Source: Butyrivibrio sp. AC2005
GTDB taxonomy: Bacteria > Bacillota > Clostridia > Lachnospirales > Lachnospiraceae
Reading direction: 5' to 3'
NCBI RefSeq assembly: GCF_000424145.1
Contig: NZ_KE384140.1
Coordinates: 47,615-111,614, forward strand
DNA length: 64,000 nucleotides
Shown here: positions 44,525 to 53,763 of the stretch, one piece after another
Position numbering within the stretch: position 1 is the first letter of the stretch
Layout of the letters: every line of letters starts with the position of its first letter
Made by a program: the position numbers and the translations under genes
Notes under the pieces: generated by a model
Databases searched by the model: none
What the model was told of the DNA's origin: nothing
The model's input: the letters and a program-made list of their open reading frames with translations, nothing else

Positions 44525-45751
44525 TTGTCTAACACTAAAAATGTAATCGTTGCACAGTCAGGCGGTCCCACTTCCGCAATAAATGCCAGCCTGGCAGGAG
44601 TTTTACAGGGAGTTATTGATTCTTCTGAGTACTCTGTTTGCTATGGTGCAGTAAACGGAATAATGGGTGTGCTTGGTGAGAACTATTTAGACCTGACAAA
44701 AAAGGCTGGAGAGAATGAAGGATTTATTGATGTCCTGAAAAAGACTCCGGCTATGTACCTTGGAAGTTGTCGTTTTAAGCTTTCTGACTATAAGGATGAT
44801 GATTCCCAGTATGCTTTCATTTTTTCCCAGTTTGAAAAGCTGAATATAGGAGCATTTTTCTATATTGGCGGGAACGACAGCATGGATACAGTCCTGAAGC
44901 TGTCGGAGTATGCAAAAAGGATCGGATCCGATGTCAGGATAATTGGCATTCCGAAGACTATAGATAACGACCTGTGTGTAACAGATCACACACCTGGCTT
45001 TGGTTCTGCAGCAAAATATATTGCAACCTCTGTACTAGAGATTGCACATGACACGGCAATATATCCTATTAAGTCGGTAACCATTGCTGAGATTATGGGA
45101 CGTGATGCAGGGTGGCTGACTGCTTCGGCTGCGCTTGCCCGTAATGAATATACAAAGGCTCCGCACCTCATATATCTCCCTGAGGTGAGCTTTGATAAAG
45201 AGGCATTTTTGGATGATGTGAGACGAGAGCTTGAGGCTAACGACAATGTTGTCATTGCTGTCTCTGAAGGAATAAGGGATAAGGATGGCAATTATATTAC
45301 AGCCAGTGAGTCTGCTATCGACAGCTTCGGACATCAGCAGCTTTCAGGAGCAGGTAAGGCACTGGAATTTTTAATAAAAGAAAATATTGAAGTTAAGGCA
45401 AGATCAATAGAGGTTAATATTCTTCAGCGCTGCGCAGCTCACTGCCTTAGTGCGACAGATATTGACGAATCCTTTAAGCTTGGACAGAAGGCAGTCGAGC
45501 TTGCGGGAAATGGTGAGACAGGATGCATGGTTGTACTTACGCGACTCAGTAATAGCCCATACACCGTTGAGTATGGTTTTGAGTCAATTAAAAATATCGC
45601 GAACGAAGTAAAGGCTGTTCCGAGAGAATGGATTAATGAAGCAGGTAATGACATAAAAGAGGAGCTTGTGGAATATCTTAAGCCCCTTATTCAGGGTGAG
45701 GTCTTGGTTGAATATAAGGATGGACTTCCCCGATATGCAGACATAATATAA
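44525..45751 (+). CDS. PPi-dependent phosphofructokinase
   Basis: 408 residues; starts at TTG 44525 after ACGAGGAGAG. Phosphorylates fructose 6-phosphate in glycolysis. The phosphoryl-donor site has GGNDSM with D118 and IPKTIDND with K144; the Asp and Lys at these two places mark the pyrophosphate-using type (ATP enzymes have Gly at both). PGFGSAAKY and EIMGRDAGWL are further family blocks. It is a housekeeping gene placed inside the polysaccharide locus, 43 bp after DUF2304. PPi use fits energy-saving glycolysis in anaerobic Firmicutes; donor preference is inferred from residues only. Confidence 0.9.
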   Translation: MSNTKNVIVAQSGGPTSAINASLAGVLQGVIDSSEYSVCYGAVNGIMGVLGENYLDLTKKAGENEGFIDVLKKTPAMYLGSCRFKLSDYKDDDSQYAFIFSQFEKLNIGAFFYIGGNDSMDTVLKLSEYAKRIGSDVRIIGIPKTIDNDLCVTDHTPGFGSAAKYIATSVLEIAHDTAIYPIKSVTIAEIMGRDAGWLTASAALARNEYTKAPHLIYLPEVSFDKEAFLDDVRRELEANDNVVIAVSEGIRDKDGNYITASESAIDSFGHQQLSGAGKALEFLIKENIEVKARSIEVNILQRCAAHCLSATDIDESFKLGQKAVELAGNGETGCMVVLTRLSNSPYTVEYGFESIKNIANEVKAVPREWINEAGNDIKEELVEYLKPLIQGEVLVEYKDGLPRYADII

Positions 45752-45793
45752 AACGTATACGCAATTTTATTGTTTATAAAATGATTATAATTG

Positions 45794-45816
45794 TTTTGTC
45801 TTTTGCATGATATAAT
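45794..45816 (+). promoter_or_regulatory. Probable promoter of the rubredoxin gene
   Basis: A perfect TATAAT at 45811-45816 lies 50 bp before the start codon. The -35 is unclear: TAATTG or TTGTTT upstream are poor or too close. Confidence 0.5.
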
Positions 45817-45865
45817 ATACATGTTAACGTAATTTTGCATTTTTTCTTAGGGAAGGAGCTTTTCT

Positions 45866-46021
45866 ATGAAGTATGTATGCGGTACATGTGGTTATGTTTA
45901 TGATGAGGCAGCAGGTGATCCCGATAACGGAATAGCACCCGGAACAAAGTGGGATGATCTCCCTGCAGATTTTGTTTGTCCGCTCTGTGGAGTAGGTAAG
46001 GACGAATTCAAACCTGAATAA
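45866..46021 (+). CDS. Rubredoxin
   Basis: A 51-residue protein, MKYVCGTCGYVYDEAAGDP... ending PLCGVGKDEFKPE. Both iron-binding pairs are present, CGTCGYVYD and CPLCGVGKD, at normal spacing. It is a one-electron carrier in the cytoplasm, usually between a reductase and oxygen- or peroxide-reducing enzymes. AAGGAGC precedes ATG 45866. A rubredoxin-flavin reductase fusion lies 100 bp downstream, suggesting a small oxidative-stress module. Confidence 0.97.
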   Translation: MKYVCGTCGYVYDEAAGDPDNGIAPGTKWDDLPADFVCPLCGVGKDEFKPE

Positions 46022-46120
46022 TAAGTTTCAGAAAAGGTATGTAGTCAGTAGATGGCATACCTTTTCATATTATTTTGGAAAATCCAATGGAGAACATGCA
46101 CCGGGAAAGGAGCTGGGATT

Positions 46121-46783
46121 ATGGCAGAGATGAATACCAAGGCTATGTTTAAGTTATCATACGGATTATATGTATGCACTGCAAAACGTGGTGATAAGCT
46201 TAATGGCTGTATAATTAATACTGCGATTCAGGTTGCTTCAGAGCCTAATCGTATTTCGATAGCAGTGAATAAGGCTAACTTCACGCATGATATGATTAAG
46301 GAGACCGGAGTTTGCAATGTTTCGGCGCTTAGTACGGACGCAACCTTTGATATTTTCAAGCATTTTGGCTTCCAGTCGGGCAGGGATGTGAACAAATTTG
46401 AAGATGCAGATAATTCCGGTAAAATTGCAGAGGGTAAGATTTCATACAAGATTGCTGAGAATGGAGTTCCGTATGTTGAAACCGGAACTAATGCGTACTT
46501 TTCATTAAAGGTAGAGCAGATGGTGGATCTTGGTTCACATACACTGTTCATCTGTGAACCTACAATGATGGATGTACTTGCAGATACTTCCTCCTGCACC
46601 TATGATTATTATCAGAATAATATTAAGCCAAAGCCTCAGGCAGTCGGTACTACCCCTAAGGGCGAGACGGTATGGCGCTGTGTCATCTGCGGCTATGAGT
46701 GGGTAGGAGAGGAGCTTCCGGACGATTTCATCTGTCCTATATGTAAGCATCCTAAAGCAGATTTTGAAAAAATAGTCAGATAA
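46121..46783 (+). CDS. Flavin reductase-rubredoxin fusion (high-molecular-weight rubredoxin, Hrb-like)
   Basis: 220 residues. Residues ~1-165 are an FMN-binding split-barrel flavin reductase domain (LSYGLYVCTAKRGDKLNGCIINTA, marking residues ~9-32, and NKANFTHDMIKETG). The last ~45 residues are a rubredoxin domain with WRCVICGYEW and CPICKHPKADFE. This domain order matches Hrb of Moorella, which passes electrons from NADH to flavodiiron oxygen/nitric oxide reductases. No flavodiiron protein is in this window. ATG 46121 follows GAAAGGAGCTGGG; the upstream in-frame start lacks a site. Confidence 0.92.
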   Translation: MAEMNTKAMFKLSYGLYVCTAKRGDKLNGCIINTAIQVASEPNRISIAVNKANFTHDMIKETGVCNVSALSTDATFDIFKHFGFQSGRDVNKFEDADNSGKIAEGKISYKIAENGVPYVETGTNAYFSLKVEQMVDLGSHTLFICEPTMMDVLADTSSCTYDYYQNNIKPKPQAVGTTPKGETVWRCVICGYEWVGEELPDDFICPICKHPKADFEKIVR

Positions 46784-46790
46784 TAAATAG

Positions 46791-46832
46791 TGCCTGCCAC
46801 TATTAAGCTTTTTAATGGTGACAGGCATTTTT
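46791..46832 (+). terminator. Terminator after the rubredoxin module
   Basis: TGCCTGcCACTATTAA pairs with TTAATGGTGACAGGCA, followed by TTTTT. It separates the redox genes from the next glycosyltransferases. Confidence 0.9.
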
Positions 46833-46850
46833 ATGGAATAAGAGTGGAAA

Positions 46851-47807
46851 ATGATTAACGTACTAATGTGCACATATAATGGGGAAAAATACATAAGGCA
46901 GCAGCTGGACTCAATACTGGGGCAGACTTATCAGGATTTTTGCCTGTATATAAGAGATGATGGCTCAACTGATTCAACGCCTCAAATAGTGGATGAATAT
47001 GTAAGATTGAATCCGAACAAGGTAAAGATAATTCGTAAAGCGGAGCACCTTGGTTATCCGGATTGTTTTTGGGATATACTTGAAAAATGTGATGATGCTG
47101 ATTATTATGCATTTAGTGACCAGGATGATGTGTGGGATGAGCACAAACTTGAATATGCTGTAGCGAAGCTGAACGGATCCGGTAACGGTGATCCGCATGC
47201 AGAGACGGATAATGGAAAAAAATTGCCGCTGCTTTACATACACGACTATGATAACTGCAACGGAAACCTTGAGCTTATCAGTAACCACCGCCTTGGGAGC
47301 ACATCAGTATTTGATAAAATGAGCGTCTTGTTTTACACCTATGCATCAGGCTTTTGCATGGTTATAAATAACGGGATGAGAAAACTTCTCCTAAGTCAGA
47401 ATCTTGTGGGGAAAGCTATGTACCATGATGAGCTTTGCATCTGGACTGCGTTTTTTCATGGAAAGATCATATACGATGACAGGAATCTTACGAAGTACAG
47501 GCGCCATGAGGCCACCTACACAGAGTATGGAAACGGCGTAGGGACACTTATTTCAAACTGGCTCAGAAGAGAGATATTCGGAGACGAATTTTTATTAAAA
47601 TGCAGGAGAATACGTACTTTCCTTTCTTTGAAGGAAATACGCCCTTCTGAAAAGAATATATGCAGGGACTGGCTGCTTCTTTCCGGTGGCAGAATGACAC
47701 CAATAAGATATGTTAGGAGGCTGTGCTGGCCTCATAGACTAAGACCATCCCTTGGAGGAGAGGTGGCTCTGAGAATAATGTTTTTCATGAACCGCGGAGT
47801 AAAATGA
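46851..47807 (+). CDS. Glycosyltransferase family 2 (rhamnosyltransferase-like)
   Basis: 318 residues. VLMCTYNGEKYIRQQLDSI at the N-terminus, RDDGSTD, and SDQDDVW as the metal-binding DxD; KYRRHEATYT later. This matches the alpha-1,2-/1,3-rhamnosyltransferase-like GT2 subgroup of O-antigen clusters. A GAGTGG stretch precedes ATG 46851, only 18 bp after a terminator. No promoter was clearly identified for it. Confidence 0.88.
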   Translation: MINVLMCTYNGEKYIRQQLDSILGQTYQDFCLYIRDDGSTDSTPQIVDEYVRLNPNKVKIIRKAEHLGYPDCFWDILEKCDDADYYAFSDQDDVWDEHKLEYAVAKLNGSGNGDPHAETDNGKKLPLLYIHDYDNCNGNLELISNHRLGSTSVFDKMSVLFYTYASGFCMVINNGMRKLLLSQNLVGKAMYHDELCIWTAFFHGKIIYDDRNLTKYRRHEATYTEYGNGVGTLISNWLRREIFGDEFLLKCRRIRTFLSLKEIRPSEKNICRDWLLLSGGRMTPIRYVRRLCWPHRLRPSLGGEVALRIMFFMNRGVK

Positions 47808-48829
47808 AGAAAGTTTCAGTAATAATTCCAATTTATAAAGGGAAAAAATACGTAAACAAAATATTTGAGCAGATTGAGCAGCAGACCTGTAAAAATCTGG
47901 AAGTTATTTTTATTGATGATGGTTCTGGTGATGGCTCTGCGGAAGTAATTGCTGATAAGATAGCAGAAATAGAAGATAAAGCAGCTTTAAATACAGAGAG
48001 TTCTGGCAGTTACACTTCCGAAAACTGTTATAAGATTATCTCACAGTCCAACACGGGACAGGGCGGTGCGAGAAACCGTGGTATAGAGGAGTCAACCGGA
48101 GATTATCTGCTTTTTATGGATCAGGATGACTATATAAAAAGTGATTATATTGAGAGGCTTCTTGAAATTGCGGAGCGGGATATGTGCGACATAGTTATTT
48201 CAGGCTATGAGCATGTGACGCCGGAAGGTGGGATCCGCGAACATGTCGAACTTGTAAATAATGATTGGTGCCGCTTTATGAACATCACACCCTGGGGTAA
48301 AATATACCGCAGGGATTTTGTTGTTCGTGAGAATATCAGATTTCTTCCGGTTCCCCTCGGCGAGGATATTTACTTTAACGTTCTTTCCTATTCTCATGCC
48401 GGGAAGGTATCCTACACTGACTATGTGGGATATCAGTGGGTCATAAACGATGCATCCGTATCAAATACCGTCCATAAATCTGTCAGCGAGGAGTCAGATA
48501 TTCTGATACTTTTTGACGAGCTTGCTAAGATGGATACGTCAGGTAAATGGATGAGAGATGAGACCTTTAGATTTTTTATGTTGAAAACCGGAATCTTTCA
48601 TATTCTGTATGCTGCAAAGGCTACGCCCTATAAGCGCCTTTTGCAGTACCGTACCGACATTTTTAAATGGCTGAATACTCGTATGCCCGGGTCGGAGAAT
48701 AATAAGCTTGTAAGCTGGAACGGTCCCGAGGGTGAGCGTGCAGGAGTGCGCCATGCGATATATATATACATGCTTCTTAGGAAAATGCATTTGGATGGAG
48801 CTTTTCTTTGGGCATTTCATTTGATTTAG
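47804..48829 (+). CDS. Glycosyltransferase family 2
   Basis: 341 residues. SVIIPIYKGKKYVNKI, FIDDGSGDGS and FMDQDDYI (DxD) define the GT-A domain; PLGEDIYFN is the usual acidic active-site block. A short acidic/Ser-rich insert follows the first Rossmann half (~55-75, EDKAALNTESSGSYTSEN). The start overlaps the previous stop by 4 bp (ATGA). Substrate unknown. Confidence 0.88.
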   Translation: MKKVSVIIPIYKGKKYVNKIFEQIEQQTCKNLEVIFIDDGSGDGSAEVIADKIAEIEDKAALNTESSGSYTSENCYKIISQSNTGQGGARNRGIEESTGDYLLFMDQDDYIKSDYIERLLEIAERDMCDIVISGYEHVTPEGGIREHVELVNNDWCRFMNITPWGKIYRRDFVVRENIRFLPVPLGEDIYFNVLSYSHAGKVSYTDYVGYQWVINDASVSNTVHKSVSEESDILILFDELAKMDTSGKWMRDETFRFFMLKTGIFHILYAAKATPYKRLLQYRTDIFKWLNTRMPGSENNKLVSWNGPEGERAGVRHAIYIYMLLRKMHLDGAFLWAFHLI

Positions 48830-48851
48830 GAGGCTGAAAACTGTTTATAAT

Positions 48852-49667
48852 ATGAATAAACAATTTTTTACTGCGCAGGATCATACCTTTACAATCTGCG
48901 CGTATGGACAAAGTGAATATATTGAGGAATGTATAAAGTCTGTCATTAGTCAGTCACTGCAGACTAATGTGATAATGTGTACCTCTACTCCTTCGGAATA
49001 TCTGGAGCTTTTGGCAAAGAAGTATGACATTCCCTATTATATAAATGAGGAAAAGAAGTTTAACAGTGATATCGCTTCCGACTGGAACTTCGCGATCAGC
49101 TGTGCCAAGACAAGGCTTGTTACTATAGCGCATCAGGATGATCTTTACAAGGCTGATTTTACAAAAGAGGTAATCGGTCATTTTAATGGAACTGACAGAC
49201 CACTGATAGCATATACTGATTACGCCGAGCTTCGTAATGGCAGAGAGGTAGCAAATATAAGAAATCTCAAAATCAAGCGTATAATGCTTTTTCCGCTTAG
49301 GCCGAGATTTATGTGGAGTTCCAGATTTATGAGAAGAAGAATGTTATCTCTTGGCTCTGCAATATGCTGTCCTTCGGTTACATATGTTCCCGAGAATCTT
49401 CCGAAACAGCTTTTTATTCCGGGGTACAAAGGGGGAATAGACTGGCAGGCCTGGGAGAGGTTTTCCAAACTAAAGGGTGAATTTGTTTTCGTAAATAATA
49501 TACTGATGGTTCACAGAATTCACGATGATTCTGAAACTACCGCACTTATAAACGGGAATACCAGAACTCAGGAGGACTTTGAGATGTTCTGCAAATTCTG
49601 GCCCAGGTGGATTGCCAGGATAATAGAACACTTCTATAAAAAGGGTGAGGATTCCAATGAGCTTTAG
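48852..49667 (+). CDS. Glycosyltransferase family 2-like protein
   Basis: 271 residues with FTICAYGQSEYIEECI, SDWNFAISCAK and TIAHQDDLYK, a GT-A domain with a HQDD metal motif as in other members of this locus. RRRMLSLGSAICCPSV and the ending RIHDDSETTALI are like small capsule GT2 enzymes. A GGAGG lies 20 bases before the only usable ATG, unusually far. gmd's promoter lies partly within the last codons. Confidence 0.8.
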   Translation: MNKQFFTAQDHTFTICAYGQSEYIEECIKSVISQSLQTNVIMCTSTPSEYLELLAKKYDIPYYINEEKKFNSDIASDWNFAISCAKTRLVTIAHQDDLYKADFTKEVIGHFNGTDRPLIAYTDYAELRNGREVANIRNLKIKRIMLFPLRPRFMWSSRFMRRRMLSLGSAICCPSVTYVPENLPKQLFIPGYKGGIDWQAWERFSKLKGEFVFVNNILMVHRIHDDSETTALINGNTRTQEDFEMFCKFWPRWIARIIEHFYKKGEDSNEL

Positions 49668-49679
49668 GTGTGGTATAAT
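49652..49679 (+). promoter_or_regulatory. Promoter of gmd
   Basis: TTCCAA (49652-49657), 16 bp, TG-G-TATAAT (49671-49679), an extended -10 spanning the stop codon of the preceding gene; start codon 43 bp downstream. Confidence 0.7.
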
Positions 49680-49721
49680 AGTGAAGATATTCATAAAGTA
49701 CTAAATATGAAAGGATTTTTT

Positions 49722-50813
49722 ATGGCTAAAAAAGCGCTTATTACAGGAGTTACAGGACAGGACGGTTCATATCTTGCAGAGCTTCTTCTTGAAAAAGGCT
49801 ATGAAGTTCACGGCATGATCCGTCGTTCATCTGTTGATTATAGAGAGAGAATTGCACACCTTGAGGGAAGAGAAAACTTCCACCTCCACTATGGAGATCT
49901 GGGCGATTCCATGAGTATTGTTGATGTTGTCAGCACGGTAAGACCTGATGAGATTTATAATCTTGCAGCACAGAGTCACGTTCAGGTGTCCTTCAACTCA
50001 CCTGAGTTTACAGCTGACGTTGATGCTATCGGTGTTCTCAGAGTTCTTGAGGCGGTTCGTCTTTGCGGACTCACCAAGACCTGCCGTATTTATCAGGCAT
50101 CAACTTCCGAGCTTTACGGAAAAGTTGAGGAGGTTCCTCAGAATGAGAACACTCCTTTCCATCCCTATAGTCCTTATGCAGTAGCTAAGCAGTACGGCTT
50201 CTGGATTGTTAAGGAATACAGAGAGGCATACGACATGTTCTGCTGCTCAGGTATTCTGTTTAACCATGAATCCGAGAGAAGAGGAGAGACCTTTGTAACA
50301 AGGAAGATTTCTCTTGCAGCTGCACGTATTGCGCAGGGTAAGCAGGATAAGCTCTATCTTGGTAATTTAAGTTCACTTCGTGACTGGGGATATGCTAAGG
50401 ATTATGTAGAGTGTATGTGGCTTATCCTTCAGAATGATAAGCCTGAGGATTTCGTTATTGCAACCGGTGTACAGCATTCTGTACGTGAGTTTGCAACTCT
50501 TGCCTTCCACCATGCAGGAATTGAGCTTGAATGGCAGGGTGAGGAGATGGATGAGAAGGGCATCGATAAGGCTACAGGTAAGGTTGTAGTTGAGGTAAGC
50601 CCTGATTTCTACAGACCTACAGATGTCGTTAACCTCTGGGGAGATCCTTCCAAGGCTAAGAAGGAGCTTGGCTGGAATCCTACAAAGACGAGCTTTGAGG
50701 AGCTTGTAGAGATTATGGTTAAGCATGATATGGAGAAGGTTGCGGTTGAACGTGCCAGTGAGAGAATAAAAACTAACCTCGCCGAGTATCTTGAGAAGGG
50801 CGTTGTAAAGTAA
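49722..50813 (+). CDS. gmd: GDP-mannose 4,6-dehydratase
   Basis: 363 residues. Converts GDP-D-mannose to GDP-4-dehydro-6-deoxy-D-mannose in the cytoplasm. The NAD(P)-binding GVTGQDGSYLAELL, the catalytic STSE Ser/Thr-Glu set (QASTSELYG) and YSPYAVAKQYG (YxxxK) are all present, as are HESERRGETFVTRKI and the C-terminal RPTDV.NLWGD block. It gives the precursor of GDP-fucose or GDP-D-rhamnose; the finishing reductase (fcl or rmd) is not in this window. manC at 58958 supplies GDP-mannose. ATG 49722 follows GAAAGGA. It has its own promoter and terminator. Confidence 0.96.
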   Translation: MAKKALITGVTGQDGSYLAELLLEKGYEVHGMIRRSSVDYRERIAHLEGRENFHLHYGDLGDSMSIVDVVSTVRPDEIYNLAAQSHVQVSFNSPEFTADVDAIGVLRVLEAVRLCGLTKTCRIYQASTSELYGKVEEVPQNENTPFHPYSPYAVAKQYGFWIVKEYREAYDMFCCSGILFNHESERRGETFVTRKISLAAARIAQGKQDKLYLGNLSSLRDWGYAKDYVECMWLILQNDKPEDFVIATGVQHSVREFATLAFHHAGIELEWQGEEMDEKGIDKATGKVVVEVSPDFYRPTDVVNLWGDPSKAKKELGWNPTKTSFEELVEIMVKHDMEKVAVERASERIKTNLAEYLEKGVVK

Positions 50814-50834
50814 TATTTCCATGCAGACGTAGTA

Positions 50835-50869
50835 AAAATTCCCAACATTTGATATGTTGGGAATTTTTT
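50835..50869 (+). terminator. Terminator after gmd
   Basis: AATTCCCAACAT (50837-50848) pairs perfectly with ATGTTGGGAATT (50854-50865), followed by TTTTT. Confidence 0.93.
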
Positions 50870-50929
50870 GATAAATTTCTGATTTGGGGACAAATGATTT
50901 ACCTGCAGATAGATGTATAGGAGCTGGGA

Positions 50930-52924
50930 GTGGAAGAAACTAAAAGAAAAAAGCTTTTGGGCTTTGCTATCTTTACAATATTCATAATAGTATCTCTGAT
51001 TATGACCTATAAGGCGGAGCCTGAGACAAATTTTTATGATCCCGTGAAGGACACCTGGAGCTGGGCTCATAAGCATAATGCCGAAAGCAAGCTTATACTT
51101 GACGCGAATAATAATCAGCTTGAAGAGATTTTTCTATGTACTGTTCCTGACCTTAGCAGAATATCTGTGTATATGAAAAAACAGGATACAGCTCCCGATA
51201 CGGCAGTCAATGTATCCTTGTGGTATGCGGATAATGACGAGCTTGTCAGTTCTAAGTCTTTTTTATCATCAGAGCTTGAGACGGATTCATTTACATCTTT
51301 GAAAATGAAGTTTGAAGAGCCTGCTGATTCGGAGAATAAGCTTTTCAGACTTGAAATAGCAGCAGAAAATCTCACACAAGGATATCTGCTTGTTAACGCC
51401 AATGTTAAGTATGGACTTGTTAAGTCCTTTAACGGCAATGAATCGGACAGAACAAATATTGTCTATGATATAAAATACGGAAATGCAGAGGGTATAAAGA
51501 CGCTGTTTGTGCTGCTTGCAGTGTTGTACCTTCTGTTCACGCTACTCGTATATTATTTCTTTATTATCAAAGGATATGATATTGAAAAGGTATTTTGGCC
51601 CATTGCCGTATTATATGGAATAATCATGCTTGTTGTGGTGCCTGTAAACGGAGTTCCCGATGAGAGCTGGCATATGGACACAGCATACAAATATTCCAAC
51701 TACATCATGGGAATCGGAACTACCGGTAACGAAGGGACAATTTTCAAGAGACATTGTGATATTATGCTGACGGATATGCTTCCCAATGATATCGAGACCG
51801 GGTCATATTATCAGATGGTATCCGGACTCTGGACTAAGCCGGAAAATACAGAGTTGCAGGAAGTGTCATATTATGACTCCGGTAATCAGGTCACTTTCCT
51901 GAATTTTCTTCCTGCGGCGTTGGGACTTAGTTTTGGCAGGCTTTTAGGATTTTCTCCGGTACTGACTTTTCAGTTTGCAAGGTTTTTGAATTTTATCGCC
52001 TATGCGCTTCTGATATTTATTGCAGTGAAAATCATTCCCTATGGAAAAGAGCTTATGGCCATGAGTGCGCTTTTGCCTATTCTGGTTCAGCAGGCAGCCT
52101 CTTTTTCATATGATGGAGTCCTCATGGGAATGATTTATCTGTTTATCGCTGTATGCATATATCTCATGAAGACTGAAAATGCCGGGATAAAATGGTATGT
52201 GCTCTGCACTCTTCTGGTTTGCTATTTAGTGCTTACAAAGGGAGCTGTTTACTCCCCTATAGCTTTACTGCTACTTTTGATAAAACGTCCCACAGCGCTT
52301 TCAAAGGTGAAGATATCAGGGAAAAAGGTAGTGGCTATCGTTTTGTTTGCGGTGGCGCTGGTGTTTGCTGTTGTGATCATCAGATTCATGCCGATTCTTG
52401 GAAGGATAATACAGGCAGGGGGTGTTTCCACAGGTCCTGAGGATTCTCTTAGCCTTGGCTTTATTTTGGGTAATCCCCTCCATATCCTTATACTGATATG
52501 GAATACGATATTTGAGAGTGGGGACAAACTTTTCTTTGGAGCCTTTGGAGGTGTCCTTGGATGGAACAACAGAGAGGTTGTGGCCTTTTTGCCGGTTATG
52601 GATTTTGTCGGACTATTGGTTCTGGCAAATTGTATGGGAGGAAAATTTGTAACACCCAAGGTTAGAAAAGTTTTCTTTGCAGGCGGAATTCTTTCCACAG
52701 GACTCATTGTATTTGCAATGCTCCTTGCGGAAACAACGTATTCATCGACCTTTGTTGATGGACTTCAGGGAAGATATTTTGTTCCCCAGATATTTATGCT
52801 TATTATCAGTATCATATCTGAGAGAATTGATTTAGACAGGACAAATGCAAAAAGTGCTATGACCATGATGCTGACTGTTGATGCAGTTATCATGCTACAG
52901 GTATTTGCCGGAGTTGTTGGATAA
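50930..52924 (+). CDS. DUF2142-type polytopic membrane protein
   Basis: 664 residues, GTG start after ATAGGAGCTGGG. TM1 ~12-30, then an extracytoplasmic beta-rich domain (~35-180), then ten or more helices. VPVNGVPDESWHMDTAYKYS after the third helix has the acidic residues seen at the first loop of GT-C enzymes and DUF2142 proteins. Probably a lipid-linked sugar transferase or polymer-modifying protein of the polysaccharide locus; the activity is not known. Confidence 0.75.
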   Translation: MEETKRKKLLGFAIFTIFIIVSLIMTYKAEPETNFYDPVKDTWSWAHKHNAESKLILDANNNQLEEIFLCTVPDLSRISVYMKKQDTAPDTAVNVSLWYADNDELVSSKSFLSSELETDSFTSLKMKFEEPADSENKLFRLEIAAENLTQGYLLVNANVKYGLVKSFNGNESDRTNIVYDIKYGNAEGIKTLFVLLAVLYLLFTLLVYYFFIIKGYDIEKVFWPIAVLYGIIMLVVVPVNGVPDESWHMDTAYKYSNYIMGIGTTGNEGTIFKRHCDIMLTDMLPNDIETGSYYQMVSGLWTKPENTELQEVSYYDSGNQVTFLNFLPAALGLSFGRLLGFSPVLTFQFARFLNFIAYALLIFIAVKIIPYGKELMAMSALLPILVQQAASFSYDGVLMGMIYLFIAVCIYLMKTENAGIKWYVLCTLLVCYLVLTKGAVYSPIALLLLLIKRPTALSKVKISGKKVVAIVLFAVALVFAVVIIRFMPILGRIIQAGGVSTGPEDSLSLGFILGNPLHILILIWNTIFESGDKLFFGAFGGVLGWNNREVVAFLPVMDFVGLLVLANCMGGKFVTPKVRKVFFAGGILSTGLIVFAMLLAETTYSSTFVDGLQGRYFVPQIFMLIISIISERIDLDRTNAKSAMTMMLTVDAVIMLQVFAGVVG

Positions 52925-52938
52925 GAGGAGATATTTTT

Positions 52939-53763
52939 TTGAACAGAGTTACAGTGGTTTGCTGCTACAACGATTTACAGCAGTTTGAAGATTTGAAAAA
53001 TGCTTTGGAAAAGCAGTCAGAAAAAGCAGAGCTTTTAGGCATAGATAACAGAGCTTCCGCATTTTCTTCCTGTGCTGCGGCATATAACAGCATAGTAAAA
53101 GATATAACAACTCCATACGTTCTGTATTCGCATCAGGATATTATTTTTGAAGATGAGAATAATATAAAGCAGCTTGGTGATTATATTGAAAAAACCGGGA
53201 CAGATGACATTGTCGGAGTGGCCGGGGTCAGGGTTAGTCCTAAAATTACCTATACAAACATCTTTGATGGACTTAATGAGAAAAAACCTGCCGGGAAACT
53301 TAGGGTTGAGGGTTTGGAAGAGTGTGATACTGTAGACGAATGTATTTTTGGCGGGCACTCTGAGTACTTTAAGAAGGAGCCCTTTGATGAAGAAATTTGT
53401 AATAACTGGCATTTATATGCCGTAGAGCAGTGTCTTAGAACTAAGCTCAAGGGCAATAAGGTCTGGGTGTGTGATGTGGTACTTTACCATCATTCAGACG
53501 GGGAACATAATTATAAGCTTCACGAGAATTTTCGGGAACTTTCCAAAGCATATCATGACAGACTGGATTATATAGTAACTCCGTGCTGCCGTGGATATAC
53601 AGATGTTTTCAGAAGAAACTGGGGCTTTATTAAGCGAAACAGAAAGATTGGAATATACAGTAATTCAAGGATATTTAATGGCTTTGCAAAGCTTGTAGAT
53701 AAGCTTGGACAGAAAAACAGAATTATTCATCGCTGCTTATATGGAAAAAGATTTTTTAAATAG
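52939..53763 (+). CDS. Glycosyltransferase-like protein (GT-A fold)
   Basis: 274 residues, TTG start 52939 after ATAAGAGGAGAT. VTVVCCYNDLQQFEDL and YVLYSHQDIIFEDE (HQD in the DxD place) fit capsule-type GT2-like proteins; GVAGVRVSP, FGGHSEYFK and DVVLYHHSDGEHNY follow. Its C-terminal codons overlap the next gene. Donor and acceptor unknown. Confidence 0.7.
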   Translation: MNRVTVVCCYNDLQQFEDLKNALEKQSEKAELLGIDNRASAFSSCAAAYNSIVKDITTPYVLYSHQDIIFEDENNIKQLGDYIEKTGTDDIVGVAGVRVSPKITYTNIFDGLNEKKPAGKLRVEGLEECDTVDECIFGGHSEYFKKEPFDEEICNNWHLYAVEQCLRTKLKGNKVWVCDVVLYHHSDGEHNYKLHENFRELSKAYHDRLDYIVTPCCRGYTDVFRRNWGFIKRNRKIGIYSNSRIFNGFAKLVDKLGQKNRIIHRCLYGKRFFK

